NCBI GenBank assembly: GCA_903928685.1
Contig: CAIYRS010000077.1
Location: 32,265 to 96,264 of the forward strand
Length of the DNA: 64,000 nucleotides
Reading direction: 5' to 3'
Origin: an uncultured Methylococcaceae bacterium
GTDB lineage: Bacteria > Pseudomonadota > Gammaproteobacteria > Methylococcales > Methylomonadaceae
Positions 54,604 to 64,000 of this stretch are shown here, in pieces. Made by a program: the position numbers and the translations under genes. Under the pieces are notes generated by a model. That model did no database searches. It had not been told where the DNA came from and saw nothing but the letters and a program-made list of their open reading frames with translations. Within the stretch, counting starts at the first letter, position 1. Every line of letters begins with the position of its first letter.

Positions 54604-54963
54604 ATGCTATTACCTGTTTTTCTTGAGAAAGCCAAAAATCTTGAGAGCATCGCTTTTGCCGATACCATCAGTATCATCAACGAAAATTACCAATACCAGC
54701 CTTGCGAATTTAGCAACGGCTTACATGAAGACTTGTTGGTAAATCTTGCAGGCACCAATGAAGGCTCTTGCCGAATCTTTGCTTTTTCTAAAATATATCA
54801 ATTAAATCAACAACAAACATTAAACTTGTTTGGCGATTATTATCATATTGATGTACTAGGCAATCCGGATGGTAACGACCATTTAAACATTAGAAATTTT
54901 ATTAAATATAGCTGGGAAGGAATTGATTTTAAAGGACAAGCATTAGTCACTATTAACGAATAG
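54604..54963 (+). CDS. HopJ-family protein
   Basis: 119 residues matching the HopJ type III effector family: INENYQYQPCEFSNGLHED, CRIFAFSKIYQLNQQQTLNLF, and YYHIDVLGNPDGNDHLNIRNF with GWEGI-like SWEGIDF. Members are widespread in bacteria without type III secretion, so the effector name is only historical; it is likely a cytoplasmic housekeeping protein of unknown role. 56 bases before ftfL in the same direction. Confidence 0.88.
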   Translation: MLLPVFLEKAKNLESIAFADTISIINENYQYQPCEFSNGLHEDLLVNLAGTNEGSCRIFAFSKIYQLNQQQTLNLFGDYYHIDVLGNPDGNDHLNIRNFIKYSWEGIDFKGQALVTINE

Positions 54964-55019
54964 CACGCTAATAAAAGTCATTTCAACATAACCAACCTAT
55001 CCGAAATTAAGGAACAATC

Positions 55020-56693
55020 ATGTCTGATATAGAAATCGCCCAACAAGCCACCATGCAGCCAATCATCGATTTGGCGCAACAACACTATGGCATTGCCGCA
55101 GAACACCTTGAGCCTTATGGGCATTACAAAGCCAAGCTGTCCTTGGAATACGTCAACAGCCTAAGCGACAGACCCGACGGCAAACTCATTTTAGTGACCG
55201 CCATCAGCCCAACCCCCGCTGGTGAAGGCAAAACCACCACCACTGTCGGTTTGGGCGATGCCTTAAACCGTATCGGCAAAAAAACCATCATGTGCTTACG
55301 CGAGCCTTCTTTAGGGCCGTGTTTTGGTGTTAAAGGCGGTGCGGCAGGTGGTGGTTACGCGCAAGTTGTGCCGATGGAAGACATTAACCTGCATTTTACT
55401 GGCGACTTCCACGCCATTGGCGTCGCGCACAATTTGTTGTCAGCATTGATCGACAACCACATCAACCACGGCAACGAGCTGGACATCGACCCACGCCGCA
55501 TCCAATGGAAACGCGTCGTCGATATGAATGACCGCGCCTTGCGGAACATCGTAGTCGGCATGGGCGGCCCAGCGAACGGCTATCTGCGCGAAGACGGCTA
55601 CGACATCGTCGTGGCCTCGGAAGTGATGGCCATTTTATGCTTAGCCACTAGCCGCGCTGACTTAAAAGCCCGCTTAGGCCGTATCGTCATCGGTTATAAA
55701 TCCGACAAAATCACCCCAGTTTATGCCAGCGACCTGAACGCCCAAGGCGCAATGGCGGCACTGTTAAAAGATGCAATCAAGCCGAACTTGGTACAAACCC
55801 TAGAAAACAATATCGCCATCATCCACGGCGGACCGTTTGCCAACATCGCCCACGGTTGCAACACCGTCACCGCCACAAAAACCGCCTTGAAATTGGCGGA
55901 TTATGCCGTGACCGAAGCGGGTTTCGGTGCTGATTTAGGCGCAGAAAAATTCATCGACATCAAATGCCGTATGTCTGGTTTGAAACCCTCTGCCGTGGTC
56001 TTGGTCGCTACCATCCGCGCGTTAAAATTCCATGGTGGCGTTGCCAAAGAAGCCTTAAACCAAGAAAACTTAGCCGCACTGGCACAAGGTTTTGCCAACT
56101 TAGAACGCCATTACCACAACATCACCCAACACTACGGTTTGCCGTGCATTATTTCCATCAATCATTTCACCTTCGACACCGAAGCGGAGCTGGCGTTATT
56201 GCAAGAAAAATGTGCTGAATTAGGCGCAAAATGCGTGCTAGCCAAACATTGGGCGCACGGCGGGGCAGGGGCTGAGGAACTCGCAGAAGCGGTAGTGGCG
56301 ATGGTTGATAACCGCGAACCTGGCTTTAGTTATGTTTACGAAGACCAACTCAGCTTGTGGGAAAAAATTGAAACCATCGCCACCAAACTTTACGGCGCAT
56401 CGAAAGTAACCGCGAATGGCAAAGTAAAAGCCCAGTTGGCAGCGTGGCAAGCCGATTACGGACATTTCCCCATTTGTATGGCAAAAACCCAGATGTCTTT
56501 TGCCACTGACGCTAATTTAAAAGGCGCGCCATCAGGACACACTTTAGATATTAGCGACGTTAAATTGGCAAATGGCGCGGGTTTTGTGGTCGCCATTGCC
56601 GGAGACATGATGACTATGCCTGGATTACCAAAAATACCCGCCGCTGAACGTATTGATATTGACGATAACGGCGTTATTTCTGGTTTATTTTAA
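55020..56693 (+). CDS. ftfL: Formate-tetrahydrofolate ligase
   Basis: 557 residues. It makes 10-formyl-THF from formate, THF and ATP, linking oxidised C1 to serine-cycle and purine use. P-loop [18 protein letters not shown], then [33 protein letters not shown] [15 protein letters not shown] and the late [27 protein letters not shown] precedes the start. A strong hairpin follows. Confidence 0.98.
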   Translation: MSDIEIAQQATMQPIIDLAQQHYGIAAEHLEPYGHYKAKLSLEYVNSLSDRPDGKLILVTAISPTPAGEGKTTTTVGLGDALNRIGKKTIMCLREPSLGPCFGVKGGAAGGGYAQVVPMEDINLHFTGDFHAIGVAHNLLSALIDNHINHGNELDIDPRRIQWKRVVDMNDRALRNIVVGMGGPANGYLREDGYDIVVASEVMAILCLATSRADLKARLGRIVIGYKSDKITPVYASDLNAQGAMAALLKDAIKPNLVQTLENNIAIIHGGPFANIAHGCNTVTATKTALKLADYAVTEAGFGADLGAEKFIDIKCRMSGLKPSAVVLVATIRALKFHGGVAKEALNQENLAALAQGFANLERHYHNITQHYGLPCIISINHFTFDTEAELALLQEKCAELGAKCVLAKHWAHGGAGAEELAEAVVAMVDNREPGFSYVYEDQLSLWEKIETIATKLYGASKVTANGKVKAQLAAWQADYGHFPICMAKTQMSFATDANLKGAPSGHTLDISDVKLANGAGFVVAIAGDMMTMPGLPKIPAAERIDIDDNGVISGLF

Positions 56694-56712
56694 TCTTCAT
56701 TTCATAAAAACA

Positions 56713-56739
56713 CGGCGTCCAAAAAATTTTTGGACGCCG
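56713..56739. terminator. Hairpin after ftfL
   Basis: CGGCGTCCAAAAA pairs with TTTTTGGACGCCG around a single A, 20 bases past the ftfL stop. The T run is inside the stem, so it is likely a transcript-end hairpin. Confidence 0.65.
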
Positions 56740-56769
56740 CAACTAAACATCATTAGACCTACTTAGCCA

Positions 56770-57168
56770 ATGCCAGCCAAATATTTGTTTGTCTACGGCA
56801 CATTAACATCAGCCGCTATCCCACTGGAATTACAAGAAATAATGGCAGAATTCGGCAGTTTTATTGGCAATGCGGTACTATCGTCAGCACAACTGTATCA
56901 GCTAGATGGCTATCCGGGTGCAGCTCTCTGCACAAACCAAGACGCTAAAGTTTTTGGCGAAATTTATCAGATTAGCAATAGCCAAAAATTATTTGCCGCA
57001 TTGGATGTTTATGAAGAATGCAGCCCTGATTTTTCTGAACCGCATGAATATCGGCGGCAACAGGTAACGGTTACCGACACAATCGGCAATACCTTTACTG
57101 CTTGGTGTTATCTGTATAACTGGGATACCAATAAGCTAACAGTTATTGTTGAAGGTATTTATATTTAA
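56770..57168 (+). CDS. Gamma-glutamylcyclotransferase-like (AIG2) protein
   Basis: 132 residues with the family's YLFVYGTL substrate-binding loop, YQLDGYPGAAL and VYGEIYQI-like VFGEIYQI; the catalytic Glu is expected in LDVYEEC. It would form 5-oxoproline from gamma-glutamyl compounds. It converges with the large sulfotransferase gene, 2 bases apart. Confidence 0.88.
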   Translation: MPAKYLFVYGTLTSAAIPLELQEIMAEFGSFIGNAVLSSAQLYQLDGYPGAALCTNQDAKVFGEIYQISNSQKLFAALDVYEECSPDFSEPHEYRRQQVTVTDTIGNTFTAWCYLYNWDTNKLTVIVEGIYI

Positions 57169-57170
57169 TA

Positions 57171-59228
57171 TTATTCGGGATAGTACAAATTAATATAATT
57201 CTTTAAATAAATACTAGCCTTACCGACAGCTACAGCCATCAACATATCAGTATCGACACTCAACTTATCCTGCACGCCAAACTTAGTTGCGGATGTATTT
57301 AATTTTGGGATGTTTTTTCCGGCGGTTAATCCGTAATACTGCATGATCGGCTGCAAATCGGCTTCCATGTGTTCCACCCGCACCCGCAAATCCGGCACAG
57401 CTTGTTCTGCCAATTTATTCCAATAAGCATAAGACAAGGTTGCCGCCGTCAGCGCATCGTATTCAGCCAAATCTACGCCAAATCTACGCTTAATGGTTTG
57501 CTGGCGGGTTTTAAAAGAGTTGTTGTTACGTTGGTTAAATTCATTTTCGATAATAATCGATGGGATGGCATCCAGCGGGTTACGGATGAAATGGCAGACC
57601 AATTCCGGCTTTAACTGGCGATTGTCGGTTTTATTTTTATAAAGATAAGCGCCAAGCGCGGGTTTTCGGTTTGCGGTTAGCCACCAAGAGCAAAGGCCTT
57701 CATCATTTAGCGCTATCCGCTCGTGGCCAGTGGCTAAGCCAGCGCGGCTTAAATATTGCGCCAGCGATTTTGAGCCGCAACGGGGATGACCAATCAACAC
57801 TATTTTAATGTTAACGGCTTCACTGTTAATTTGATTGCTTGGTGCGGTTTCGATATGTGGTTTGCTATCGGCATAAATGCTTTGGTCTTTTTGTACTAAT
57901 GACCAATGGATGGTTTTTTTATGGTCTAAGTTATTAAAAATATGGCAATACTGTTTAAATTCGGCAAATTCAATAATCTGTATTTGTGGTTTTATCGCTC
58001 TATTTTTTACCAAGTTGTTAATGACACCGGGCCCAGTCACTAACCAAACATTGTTGTTGCTTTGGCTTTTAATATTGCTAAGGCATTGCGCTAACATTGC
58101 TTGTAAAAAACCGTCGTGAGCCGTTGCCGCAATAAAGCCATTGATTAATCGCCCGCCGCCTTTGGGTTTTTTTATTAAAACCAGTTGCTGGGAAAAATCC
58201 AACCAATCCGTCAATGGTTTTAGGCAATCAATGCCTGCATCTACATAAATACCGCCTTCGTTATAAATAAATGCGTAACGGAAAAAATCAGAACGCATCG
58301 CCGGAACAGCGCAAGCATTAAAGGCTTCAAGGTAAGCGGCAGGGAAATGTTCGCTAAGATAAGCCCTGGCAGTCTCGTCGTTAAATAATTGATGCTTAAA
58401 ATCCGGATGTTGACGCTGCCAATTGGCGACTAACGGGGCAATGTCCTCTGGCAAGTCTGCGCTGTGCCAAAATTGCATGATGGTTTTGGGTATTTGCTTT
58501 TGCACGTAGGTTTTTTTGACTTGTTCATACACCGCCATGTCGTCGCTATTGGCGGCAAGCAAGCGTTGATAACATTCATCACCAATTTCTTTTTGGATGG
58601 CTGCCAGCCTTGCTGGTAAATCCATCTCTCCCCGACGGACATTTTTGGCGACCGCCATGGTTTCAAAATCTGGAAAATGTGGCAAAAGCCAATGCTTTAA
58701 CCGTTGCAAAGAGTCGTCAAAAGCATCAACCAAACCAATAAACGGCAATTGCTCAATAGCGTGTAATGCCGCGTCTAACATAGCTTCGCTGTTATTGGCG
58801 TTGCTCATTTGCGCTAAACGATGGCTCTGGAAATTCCGGCACTGGCTAATGCGTTCGTGGCTTAAGTGGTGATCGATATAGCCAGCCAAACTATTGTTGC
58901 GTGCTAATAAGATTGCTGGGCTATCGCCATCTTGGTGTTTTTCAAACTCATAGGCCGAGGCGATGCGGTCGATAGGGTGACGGATAAAGAGAATTGGGAA
59001 AACCGTGGTATCGGCAATTTCCGGCGGCGGCAATAAGGCGGTATGGGAAGAAAAAGCGACTGCTTGGCTTTCTTGCTGACACCATAACGCCACTTGTTGC
59101 TGATTAAAATCGTAAGTGCTATTGAATTCCCTGGTAACCCATTGCGTTGGGAAATTGCTTTTTAAGATTGCGTCTACCGATGAGCCAGCGTTCTTAAATA
59201 AATGATAATGAAAAATAATTTTTCGCAT
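57171..59228 (-). CDS. Three-domain sulfotransferase-glycosyltransferase-sulfotransferase
   Basis: 685 residues. Part 1 (~1-240) is a sulfotransferase: HYHLFKNAGSSVD as PAPS 5'-phosphosulfate loop and LFIRHPIDRIASAYEFE as 3'-phosphate site. Part 2 (~245-440) is a GT32-type sugar-binding DXD glycosyltransferase: PKTIMQFWHSADLPEDI, FNDETARAYL and RSDFFRYAFIYNEGGIYVDAG. Part 3 (~460-685) is a second sulfotransferase: IKIVLIGHPRCGSKSLAQYL and CHFIRNPLDAIPSIIIE. No signal peptide. The acceptor is unknown. It has no polysaccharide cluster around it. Confidence 0.8.
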   Translation of the reverse strand: MRKIIFHYHLFKNAGSSVDAILKSNFPTQWVTREFNSTYDFNQQQVALWCQQESQAVAFSSHTALLPPPEIADTTVFPILFIRHPIDRIASAYEFEKHQDGDSPAILLARNNSLAGYIDHHLSHERISQCRNFQSHRLAQMSNANNSEAMLDAALHAIEQLPFIGLVDAFDDSLQRLKHWLLPHFPDFETMAVAKNVRRGEMDLPARLAAIQKEIGDECYQRLLAANSDDMAVYEQVKKTYVQKQIPKTIMQFWHSADLPEDIAPLVANWQRQHPDFKHQLFNDETARAYLSEHFPAAYLEAFNACAVPAMRSDFFRYAFIYNEGGIYVDAGIDCLKPLTDWLDFSQQLVLIKKPKGGGRLINGFIAATAHDGFLQAMLAQCLSNIKSQSNNNVWLVTGPGVINNLVKNRAIKPQIQIIEFAEFKQYCHIFNNLDHKKTIHWSLVQKDQSIYADSKPHIETAPSNQINSEAVNIKIVLIGHPRCGSKSLAQYLSRAGLATGHERIALNDEGLCSWWLTANRKPALGAYLYKNKTDNRQLKPELVCHFIRNPLDAIPSIIIENEFNQRNNNSFKTRQQTIKRRFGVDLAEYDALTAATLSYAYWNKLAEQAVPDLRVRVEHMEADLQPIMQYYGLTAGKNIPKLNTSATKFGVQDKLSVDTDMLMAVAVGKASIYLKNYINLYYPE

Positions 59229-59260
59229 GGGTGAATCTCAAAAACACAGCGGGGCAGGGC

Positions 59261-59815
59261 TTACCACATCAAATCATCAGGGACTTGGAAGGCGGCATAA
59301 GGATCGTCTGCTTGAGGATTATCGGTATTCGCCTGTTGGTTGAAGACGATGACGCATTCTGGCAAACGTGCTTGGATTTTTTCAGCGACTTCCGCCGCCA
59401 CGATGGCGTAACTGTCATCCAGCTTAACGATAGCCACGCGACCGTTTACCAATTGTTCACGGATTTTTGCCGAAACATACAGGGTTTTTACTTTTTGTTG
59501 ATCGGTAAAGTTATAGGCAGCGCCATCCGGGTCTAGGGCTTGGCGATGCAAGGCGATCAATTGCCGGACTTGTGCAAGCAATTCTTTTTGCGCTTCTTGT
59601 TGTTTGCGTAATTGGTTTAATTCGCGGTCGCGTTCGACTTTTTCCGCTTGCGCTTTTAACGCCAATTCTTTGGCTTCATCAACCACCGCGACATTATTTT
59701 TGCGCTGTTGTTGGGTTTGTTTGCGTTTGTCAGATTTCACCGCTTTGGCTTGGGCGTTGGTTGCCAAGCCTGATTTCAATAACTGCTCTTGCAAGGATAA
59801 TTTTTGTTTGCTCAT
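59261..59815 (-). CDS. DUF2058 protein (YaiL-like)
   Basis: 184 residues: SLQEQLLKSGLATNAQAKAVK at the N-terminus, a basic coiled coil (residues ~25-90) and the C-terminal AAYNFTDQQKVKTLYVSAKI with VNGRVAIVKLDDSYAIV. Nucleic-acid association has been suggested for the family. It follows mfd by 24 bases on the same strand. Confidence 0.92.
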   Translation of the reverse strand: MSKQKLSLQEQLLKSGLATNAQAKAVKSDKRKQTQQQRKNNVAVVDEAKELALKAQAEKVERDRELNQLRKQQEAQKELLAQVRQLIALHRQALDPDGAAYNFTDQQKVKTLYVSAKIREQLVNGRVAIVKLDDSYAIVAAEVAEKIQARLPECVIVFNQQANTDNPQADDPYAAFQVPDDLMW

Positions 59816-59839
59816 GGAGTTGGGATTGGCTAAAAGGTG

Positions 59840-62800
59840 TTATTTTGGGCTAAGTATCGTCAATAGCTCACTGATAAAATTAACTTTTTCTTCAGTGGAT
59901 TGGAACGGTTTAATAAATTTGAGTTTATCAGCACCATCAAATTTATAGACTTGTGCTTGCGTTTGGATGAGTTGGATTAACTGCGCGGCATCAATTTGTG
60001 GTTCTGGACCGAAAATTAACCGACCGCCGCCTGCGTTGGCTTCAAGCTTTTTCAAACCCAATTTTTCCGCTTGCTGTTTTAATTCGGTGACGGTGAATAA
60101 GGTTTTTACTGGCTCTGGCAATAAGCCGAAGCGGTCTATCATTTCTATCTGCAAATCCCGTAAATCGTCTTTAGTTTCTGCATTTGATAAGCGTTTGTAC
60201 AACACCAAACGGGCGTGGATGTCTGGCAGATAATCTTCGGGGATCAGCGCCGATGCCTGCAAATCCACTTCTGGGCCTCTGTCCATCGGGGTATCCAATT
60301 CCGGTTGTTTGCCGGATTTTAATGAGGCAATCGCGCGTTCCAACAACTCGGTATATAAGGTAAAGCCTATTTCTTGGATTTGCCCGCTTTGTTCATCGCC
60401 TAATAATTCGCCTGCGCCACGGATTTCCATATCATGGGACGACAGCATAAAGCCTGCGCCCAAATCGCCGGAGGCTTCCACGGCCTCCAAACGTTTTACC
60501 GCATCTTTGCTCATGACATTTTTCGGCGGCACGATGAAATATGCGTAAGCCCGATGATGCGAGCGTCCAACCCGTCCGCGCAACTGGTGTAATTGCGCCA
60601 AGCCTAGTTTGTCGGCACGGTTGATGATGATGGTGTTGGCGCTGGGGATGTCGATGCCGCTTTCAATAATGGTGGTGCTAAGCAGTAGGTTGAAACGCTG
60701 ATGGTAAAAATCCAACATGATGCGTTCCAATTCCCGTTCTGGCATTTGTCCGTGGGCAATTTCTATACGAGCTTCTGGCACTAACTTGTGCAGTTCCGCC
60801 GCCATTTTCTCCATGGATTTGACATCGTTATGCAGAAAAAACACTTGTCCGCCGCGTTTGATTTCCCGCAAACAGGCTTCTTGGATTTGTGAATCTATCC
60901 ATTCACTAATGAAAGTTTTGATGGCGTGGCGGTTAGGAGGCGGGCTGGCGATGATGGAAATATCGCGCAAACCTGCCATCGCCATGTTTAATGTCCGTGG
61001 GATGGGTGTCGCCGTTAAGGTGAGCATATCCAACTCATTACGCAATTTTTTGAAGTGTTCTTTCTGGCGCACACCAAAACGGTGTTCTTCGTCAATCACC
61101 ACTAATCCTAAGGATTTGTACTTCAAGTCTTTAGAAAATAAGGTGTGCGTACCAATGACAATATCAACTTTGCCTTCCGCCAAGGCTTCGGTAATTTCTT
61201 TTTGCTGTTTGGCGCTGACAAAGCGCGACAGTACTTCTACGCGAAACGGCCAATCGGCAAAACGGTCGCGGAAGTTTTGGTAATGTTGTTGCGCTAATAA
61301 TGTCGTCGGCACGAGTACCGCGACTTGCTTGCCACTTTGTACGGCGATGAAGGCCGCGCGCATGGATACTTCGGTTTTGCCAAAACCGACATCACCGCAA
61401 ATTACCCGATCCATTGGTTGTGGGCTTTCCATGTCTTCCAAAATCGCGGTAATGGCGGTTTGTTGGTCGGGAGTTTCTTCAAACGGGAACGCATCGGCAA
61501 AGGCTTGGTAATCGGTGTTTTCCACGGCGAAAGCATGGCCTTGTTTAACGGCGCGTTTGGCGTGGATTTCCAGCAATTCGGCGGCAACATCATGAATTTG
61601 CAGGATGGCTTTTTTCTTCACTTTTGCCCATTGGTCGCTACCGAGTTTATGCAGCGGCGCGTTTTCTGGGCTCATGCCGGTATAGCGGCCTATTAAATGT
61701 AGCGATGAAACGGGAACATAAAGCTTATCGTTATTGGCGTATTCCAGGGTTAAGAATTCGGCATCAATCCCGCCGATGGATAAGGTTTGTAAGCCGAGAT
61801 AACGGCCAACGCCATGTTCTTGATGCACCACGGGCGAACCGATAGTCAGTTCGTTCAAGTTGCTGATGATGTTTTCTAATTCACGCGCTGCCGATTGTCG
61901 GCGTCTGCGCCGCTGCGGGGCTTTTTCACCGGACAGTAAGTTTTCGGTAATGATGGCGATGTCGGGGCTTGTTAGCCATAAGCCCTGATCCATCGGGGCA
62001 ATGGTAATGCACGGTGAACTGTCTGTGCTTAAAAAGGCTTGCCAGCCATCTACGGGTTTTACGCTGATTTTTAAGGCCCGTAATTTATCCATTAAGCCTT
62101 CACGGCGGCCTGCGGATTCGGCGACGAACAATAATTTGCCGGAGAATTCCTTACAAAAGCGTTGCAGATTAAGGGCAGGGTGGTCTAGTTTGCCGTTAAT
62201 GGTGACATCAGGTAAGGTCTGGCAATGGCTGTCTGTACTGGCTTGGTGATTGATGTTGATGCGGACAAATTGCCGAGTTTGGGCAAATAATTCTTCGCTA
62301 GATAAAAATAAGCGTTCTGGCGGTAATAAGGGGCGGTCGGGATCGTATTTGCGTTGTTGGAAGCGTTCATTGGCTTCTGCATAAAAACCTTCGGCAAGCC
62401 CGTTAAAAAGTTCGGGCAATACCAGCACGGCGGAGCTGGGTAAATAATCAAATAAAGTGGCGGTTTGTTCGACAAATAAGGGTAAGTAATATTCTATACC
62501 GCTGGGGGTAATGCCTTTGCTGACATCGACATACAGGTTATTTTTTGGCGAGGTATTGGGGAAGCTTTCCCGGAAGGCTTGCCGGAATAGCTTTATGGAA
62601 TCGTCGGTAACCGGAAATTCCCGCGCCGGAAACAATTGCACTTGCTCAATTTTTTCTAAGGAGCGTTGGCTTTCTGGATCAAAAGTGCGGATGGAAACGA
62701 TTTCTTCATCAAACAATTCAACCCGAAACGGCGCTTTGCTGCCCATGGGAAAAACATCAACAATAGCGCCACGGATGGCAAATTCGGCATGTTGGAAAAC

Positions 62801-63277
62801 TTGGGAGACACATTGGTAGCCAACGCTTTCTAGCTTGAGGCGGTTTAAATCCAAATTAAAGTCATCGCCAACTTTAATGGAAAAGCTGTGCGCCAAAACG
62901 TGTTCTCTAGGCGCAAGTCGGTGCATTAAGGTGTTTACCGATACCACCAATGCGCCGCGTTTAACTTGCGGCAGTAGGGCGAGGGTTTTTAAGCGTTCGG
63001 AAACAATTTCGGGTAACGGTGAAAAGACATCGTAAGGCAGGGTTTCCCAGTCGGGGAAATGCAGGATGGGATGGCTATCTTGTAAAAAAAACGCTAATTC
63101 ATGTTCAATTCGTAATGCCGTCTGGTTATCGGGGGTAATAATAATCAGCAAGCGGTTTTCATTAGCGATTGCCGTCGCCAGCGCTAATGAATCGGCACAG
63201 CCCGTAAAACCGCACCAGGTTAATATTTCGTCTTTATCGTTGGGGAAAGGGGGGTAAAAGATTAAATTATTAGCCAT
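59840..63277 (-). CDS. mfd: Transcription-repair coupling factor Mfd
   Basis: 1145 residues. It removes stalled RNA polymerase and recruits UvrA. Full domain order: UvrB-like N-terminus, RNA polymerase-interaction CarD-like domain (IGSPVVHQEHGVGRYLGLQ), translocase with GDVGFGKTEVSMRAAF (Walker A) and DEEHRFGVRQKEH, RGRVGRSHHRAYAYF, and the C-terminal D7 domain. No truncation. Confidence 0.97.
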   Translation of the reverse strand: MANNLIFYPPFPNDKDEILTWCGFTGCADSLALATAIANENRLLIIITPDNQTALRIEHELAFFLQDSHPILHFPDWETLPYDVFSPLPEIVSERLKTLALLPQVKRGALVVSVNTLMHRLAPREHVLAHSFSIKVGDDFNLDLNRLKLESVGYQCVSQVFQHAEFAIRGAIVDVFPMGSKAPFRVELFDEEIVSIRTFDPESQRSLEKIEQVQLFPAREFPVTDDSIKLFRQAFRESFPNTSPKNNLYVDVSKGITPSGIEYYLPLFVEQTATLFDYLPSSAVLVLPELFNGLAEGFYAEANERFQQRKYDPDRPLLPPERLFLSSEELFAQTRQFVRININHQASTDSHCQTLPDVTINGKLDHPALNLQRFCKEFSGKLLFVAESAGRREGLMDKLRALKISVKPVDGWQAFLSTDSSPCITIAPMDQGLWLTSPDIAIITENLLSGEKAPQRRRRRQSAARELENIISNLNELTIGSPVVHQEHGVGRYLGLQTLSIGGIDAEFLTLEYANNDKLYVPVSSLHLIGRYTGMSPENAPLHKLGSDQWAKVKKKAILQIHDVAAELLEIHAKRAVKQGHAFAVENTDYQAFADAFPFEETPDQQTAITAILEDMESPQPMDRVICGDVGFGKTEVSMRAAFIAVQSGKQVAVLVPTTLLAQQHYQNFRDRFADWPFRVEVLSRFVSAKQQKEITEALAEGKVDIVIGTHTLFSKDLKYKSLGLVVIDEEHRFGVRQKEHFKKLRNELDMLTLTATPIPRTLNMAMAGLRDISIIASPPPNRHAIKTFISEWIDSQIQEACLREIKRGGQVFFLHNDVKSMEKMAAELHKLVPEARIEIAHGQMPERELERIMLDFYHQRFNLLLSTTIIESGIDIPSANTIIINRADKLGLAQLHQLRGRVGRSHHRAYAYFIVPPKNVMSKDAVKRLEAVEASGDLGAGFMLSSHDMEIRGAGELLGDEQSGQIQEIGFTLYTELLERAIASLKSGKQPELDTPMDRGPEVDLQASALIPEDYLPDIHARLVLYKRLSNAETKDDLRDLQIEMIDRFGLLPEPVKTLFTVTELKQQAEKLGLKKLEANAGGGRLIFGPEPQIDAAQLIQLIQTQAQVYKFDGADKLKFIKPFQSTEEKVNFISELLTILSPK

Positions 63278-63397
63278 TACAAATTAGCGATGAATCAAAA
63301 GCCGCCTATATTACACTGAAAATTCTTAAGCGGTTATGACGGTATGTTTAAGGCTTCAAACTGGAAGTATCTAAGAGGAAAAGATGGGGGAAAAGTA

Positions 63398-63718
63398 ATG
63401 AAATATTATTTAATTGCTGCTGTGGTTATTTTGATGGTATCGATTGCCATCGTTGACTCGCAACGCAAAGGCATAACTGGAGAAATGTTGGAAAATGCTA
63501 TCAGCAAATCACCGATTTTTACCGTGGTGGATAAAACTGGCACCGCGATAAAGTCTGTGACTACGACTGTCAATAACCAAGCTAATGCCGTAATTAGTTC
63601 AGCACAAAGTGAGACCAGCAAAGTACGCGTAAAAGGCAAACCGCTTAGTGAGTGCATGGGCAAAGATAAGGTAATCACCAATAGTACGGTGCAGTGTTTC
63701 AATGGTGATTATAAATAG
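63398..63718 (+). CDS. Small membrane-anchored protein, unknown
   Basis: 106 residues from the ATG at 63398, with GGGGG upstream; an earlier in-frame ATG at 63344 lacks a ribosome site. One N-terminal helix (YYLIAAVVILMVSIAIV), then a soluble part ending GKPLSECMGKDKVITNSTVQCFNGDYK with two cysteines that could pair. Divergent from mfd. Confidence 0.7.
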   Translation: MKYYLIAAVVILMVSIAIVDSQRKGITGEMLENAISKSPIFTVVDKTGTAIKSVTTTVNNQANAVISSAQSETSKVRVKGKPLSECMGKDKVITNSTVQCFNGDYK

Positions 63719-64000
63719 CGATGTTTGGGTGGTGTTTAAGATATTACAAGCCTAAGCTTGTACCCTAATTTACGACTGGAATTACAAATTTAACCTCCAC
63801 TTTTGGTTCATTCAATATTCAGTCAGATAAGCGAGTCGCTATTTTTGCGTAAAGATTTGCCGGGCGTCCTGCCCGAAAATCCGCAAAAACTACGCGACGG
63901 TTAGATTGCTCCGCAAGCCCGCGCCGTCCTGTCACCATATCGTCCCGACCCAACAAGGGGATCGGGACATCGTGCCACTGACTCTACGCCCTCAACATCG
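63719..64000. other. Gene-free end of the window
   Basis: No gene supported. Contains a GCCGGGCGTCCTGCCCG palindrome near 63860 and an imperfect dyad GTCCCGA/TCGGGAC at about 63943-63970. Confidence 0.4.

Noticed and set aside
60717..61283. 188-codon plus-strand ORF opposite mfd
   Set aside because: Antisense shadow of a well-conserved gene; no ribosome site or family match.
1..64000. CRISPR arrays, tRNA and rRNA genes
   Set aside because: No regularly spaced direct repeats, cloverleaf sequences or rRNA signatures were recognised by eye; a tRNAscan or Rfam run would settle small RNAs.

Overview
The window looks like the chromosome of a gammaproteobacterial (type I, Methylococcales-like) methanotroph. 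The main reason is a compact tetrahydromethanopterin (H4MPT) C1 cluster at 44.3-51.7 kb: mch, fae, three ATP-grasp ligases, a CitG/MdcB-like protein, a HisA-like barrel and an MfnF-like protein. A formate-tetrahydrofolate ligase (55.0-56.7 kb) and an orphan XoxJ/MxaJ-type periplasmic protein (28.1-29.0 kb) fit the same lifestyle. Housekeeping genes (mlaA, hflD, lplT, aas, sbcC, ratA/rnfH, smpB, mfd) are of gammaproteobacterial type. No rRNA, tRNA or CRISPR array was recognised.

Layout. 0-7.7 kb: mlaA (cut by the window edge), a cluster of DnaA boxes beside an AT-rich stretch, a membrane protein, an M60/ImpA-like secreted metalloprotease, an exported amidohydrolase and a GIY-YIG protein. 7.8-10.3 kb: a P1B-type metal ATPase translationally coupled to a b-type cytochrome. 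10.3-24.3 kb is accessory and repeat-rich. It holds dead IS3 and REP-transposase (RAYT) remnants, nested palindromic elements, a secreted protein with a duplicated domain, a PD-(D/E)XK plus P-loop NTPase (defence candidate), BrnT/BrnA, a DUF2130 coiled-coil protein, a NodB deacetylase and a VWA-discoidin-TPR protein. 24.3-28.0 kb: an hflD plus Gld-type ABC exporter operon. 28.1-34.9 kb: XoxJ-like protein, the aas/lplT phospholipid-repair pair with a MntA-HepT toxin-antitoxin module between them, and an HxlR regulator divergent from a glutathione transferase. 35.4-40.3 kb: sbcC without sbcD and a sugar MFS transporter. 40.5-42.9 kb: a frameshifted CsgG-like lipoprotein gene, a small inverted-repeat element carrying a copied gene 5' end, and orphan hypCD. 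43.3-51.7 kb: a membrane-anchored Mrr-like nuclease that overlaps the first gene of the H4MPT cluster. 51.7-63.7 kb: rnfH/ratA, an NSS transporter, smpB, a HopJ-family protein, ftfL, a gamma-glutamylcyclotransferase-like protein, a three-domain sulfotransferase/glycosyltransferase/sulfotransferase, DUF2058, mfd and a small membrane protein.

How the parts work together. Fae condenses formaldehyde with H4MPT, Mch interconverts methenyl- and formyl-H4MPT, and the surrounding ligases are probably cofactor (methanofuran/H4MPT) biosynthesis enzymes; FtfL links formate to the folate branch. Aas and LplT together re-acylate lysophospholipids. RatA, RnfH and SmpB form a conserved neighbourhood.

Strongest candidates for something undescribed: the 817-residue nuclease-NTPase (14869-17322), the 685-residue sulfotransferase-GT-sulfotransferase fusion (57171-59228), the Mrr-like nuclease overlapping the C1 operon (43329-44306), the DnaA-box cluster (1056-1265), and the nested small mobile repeats.
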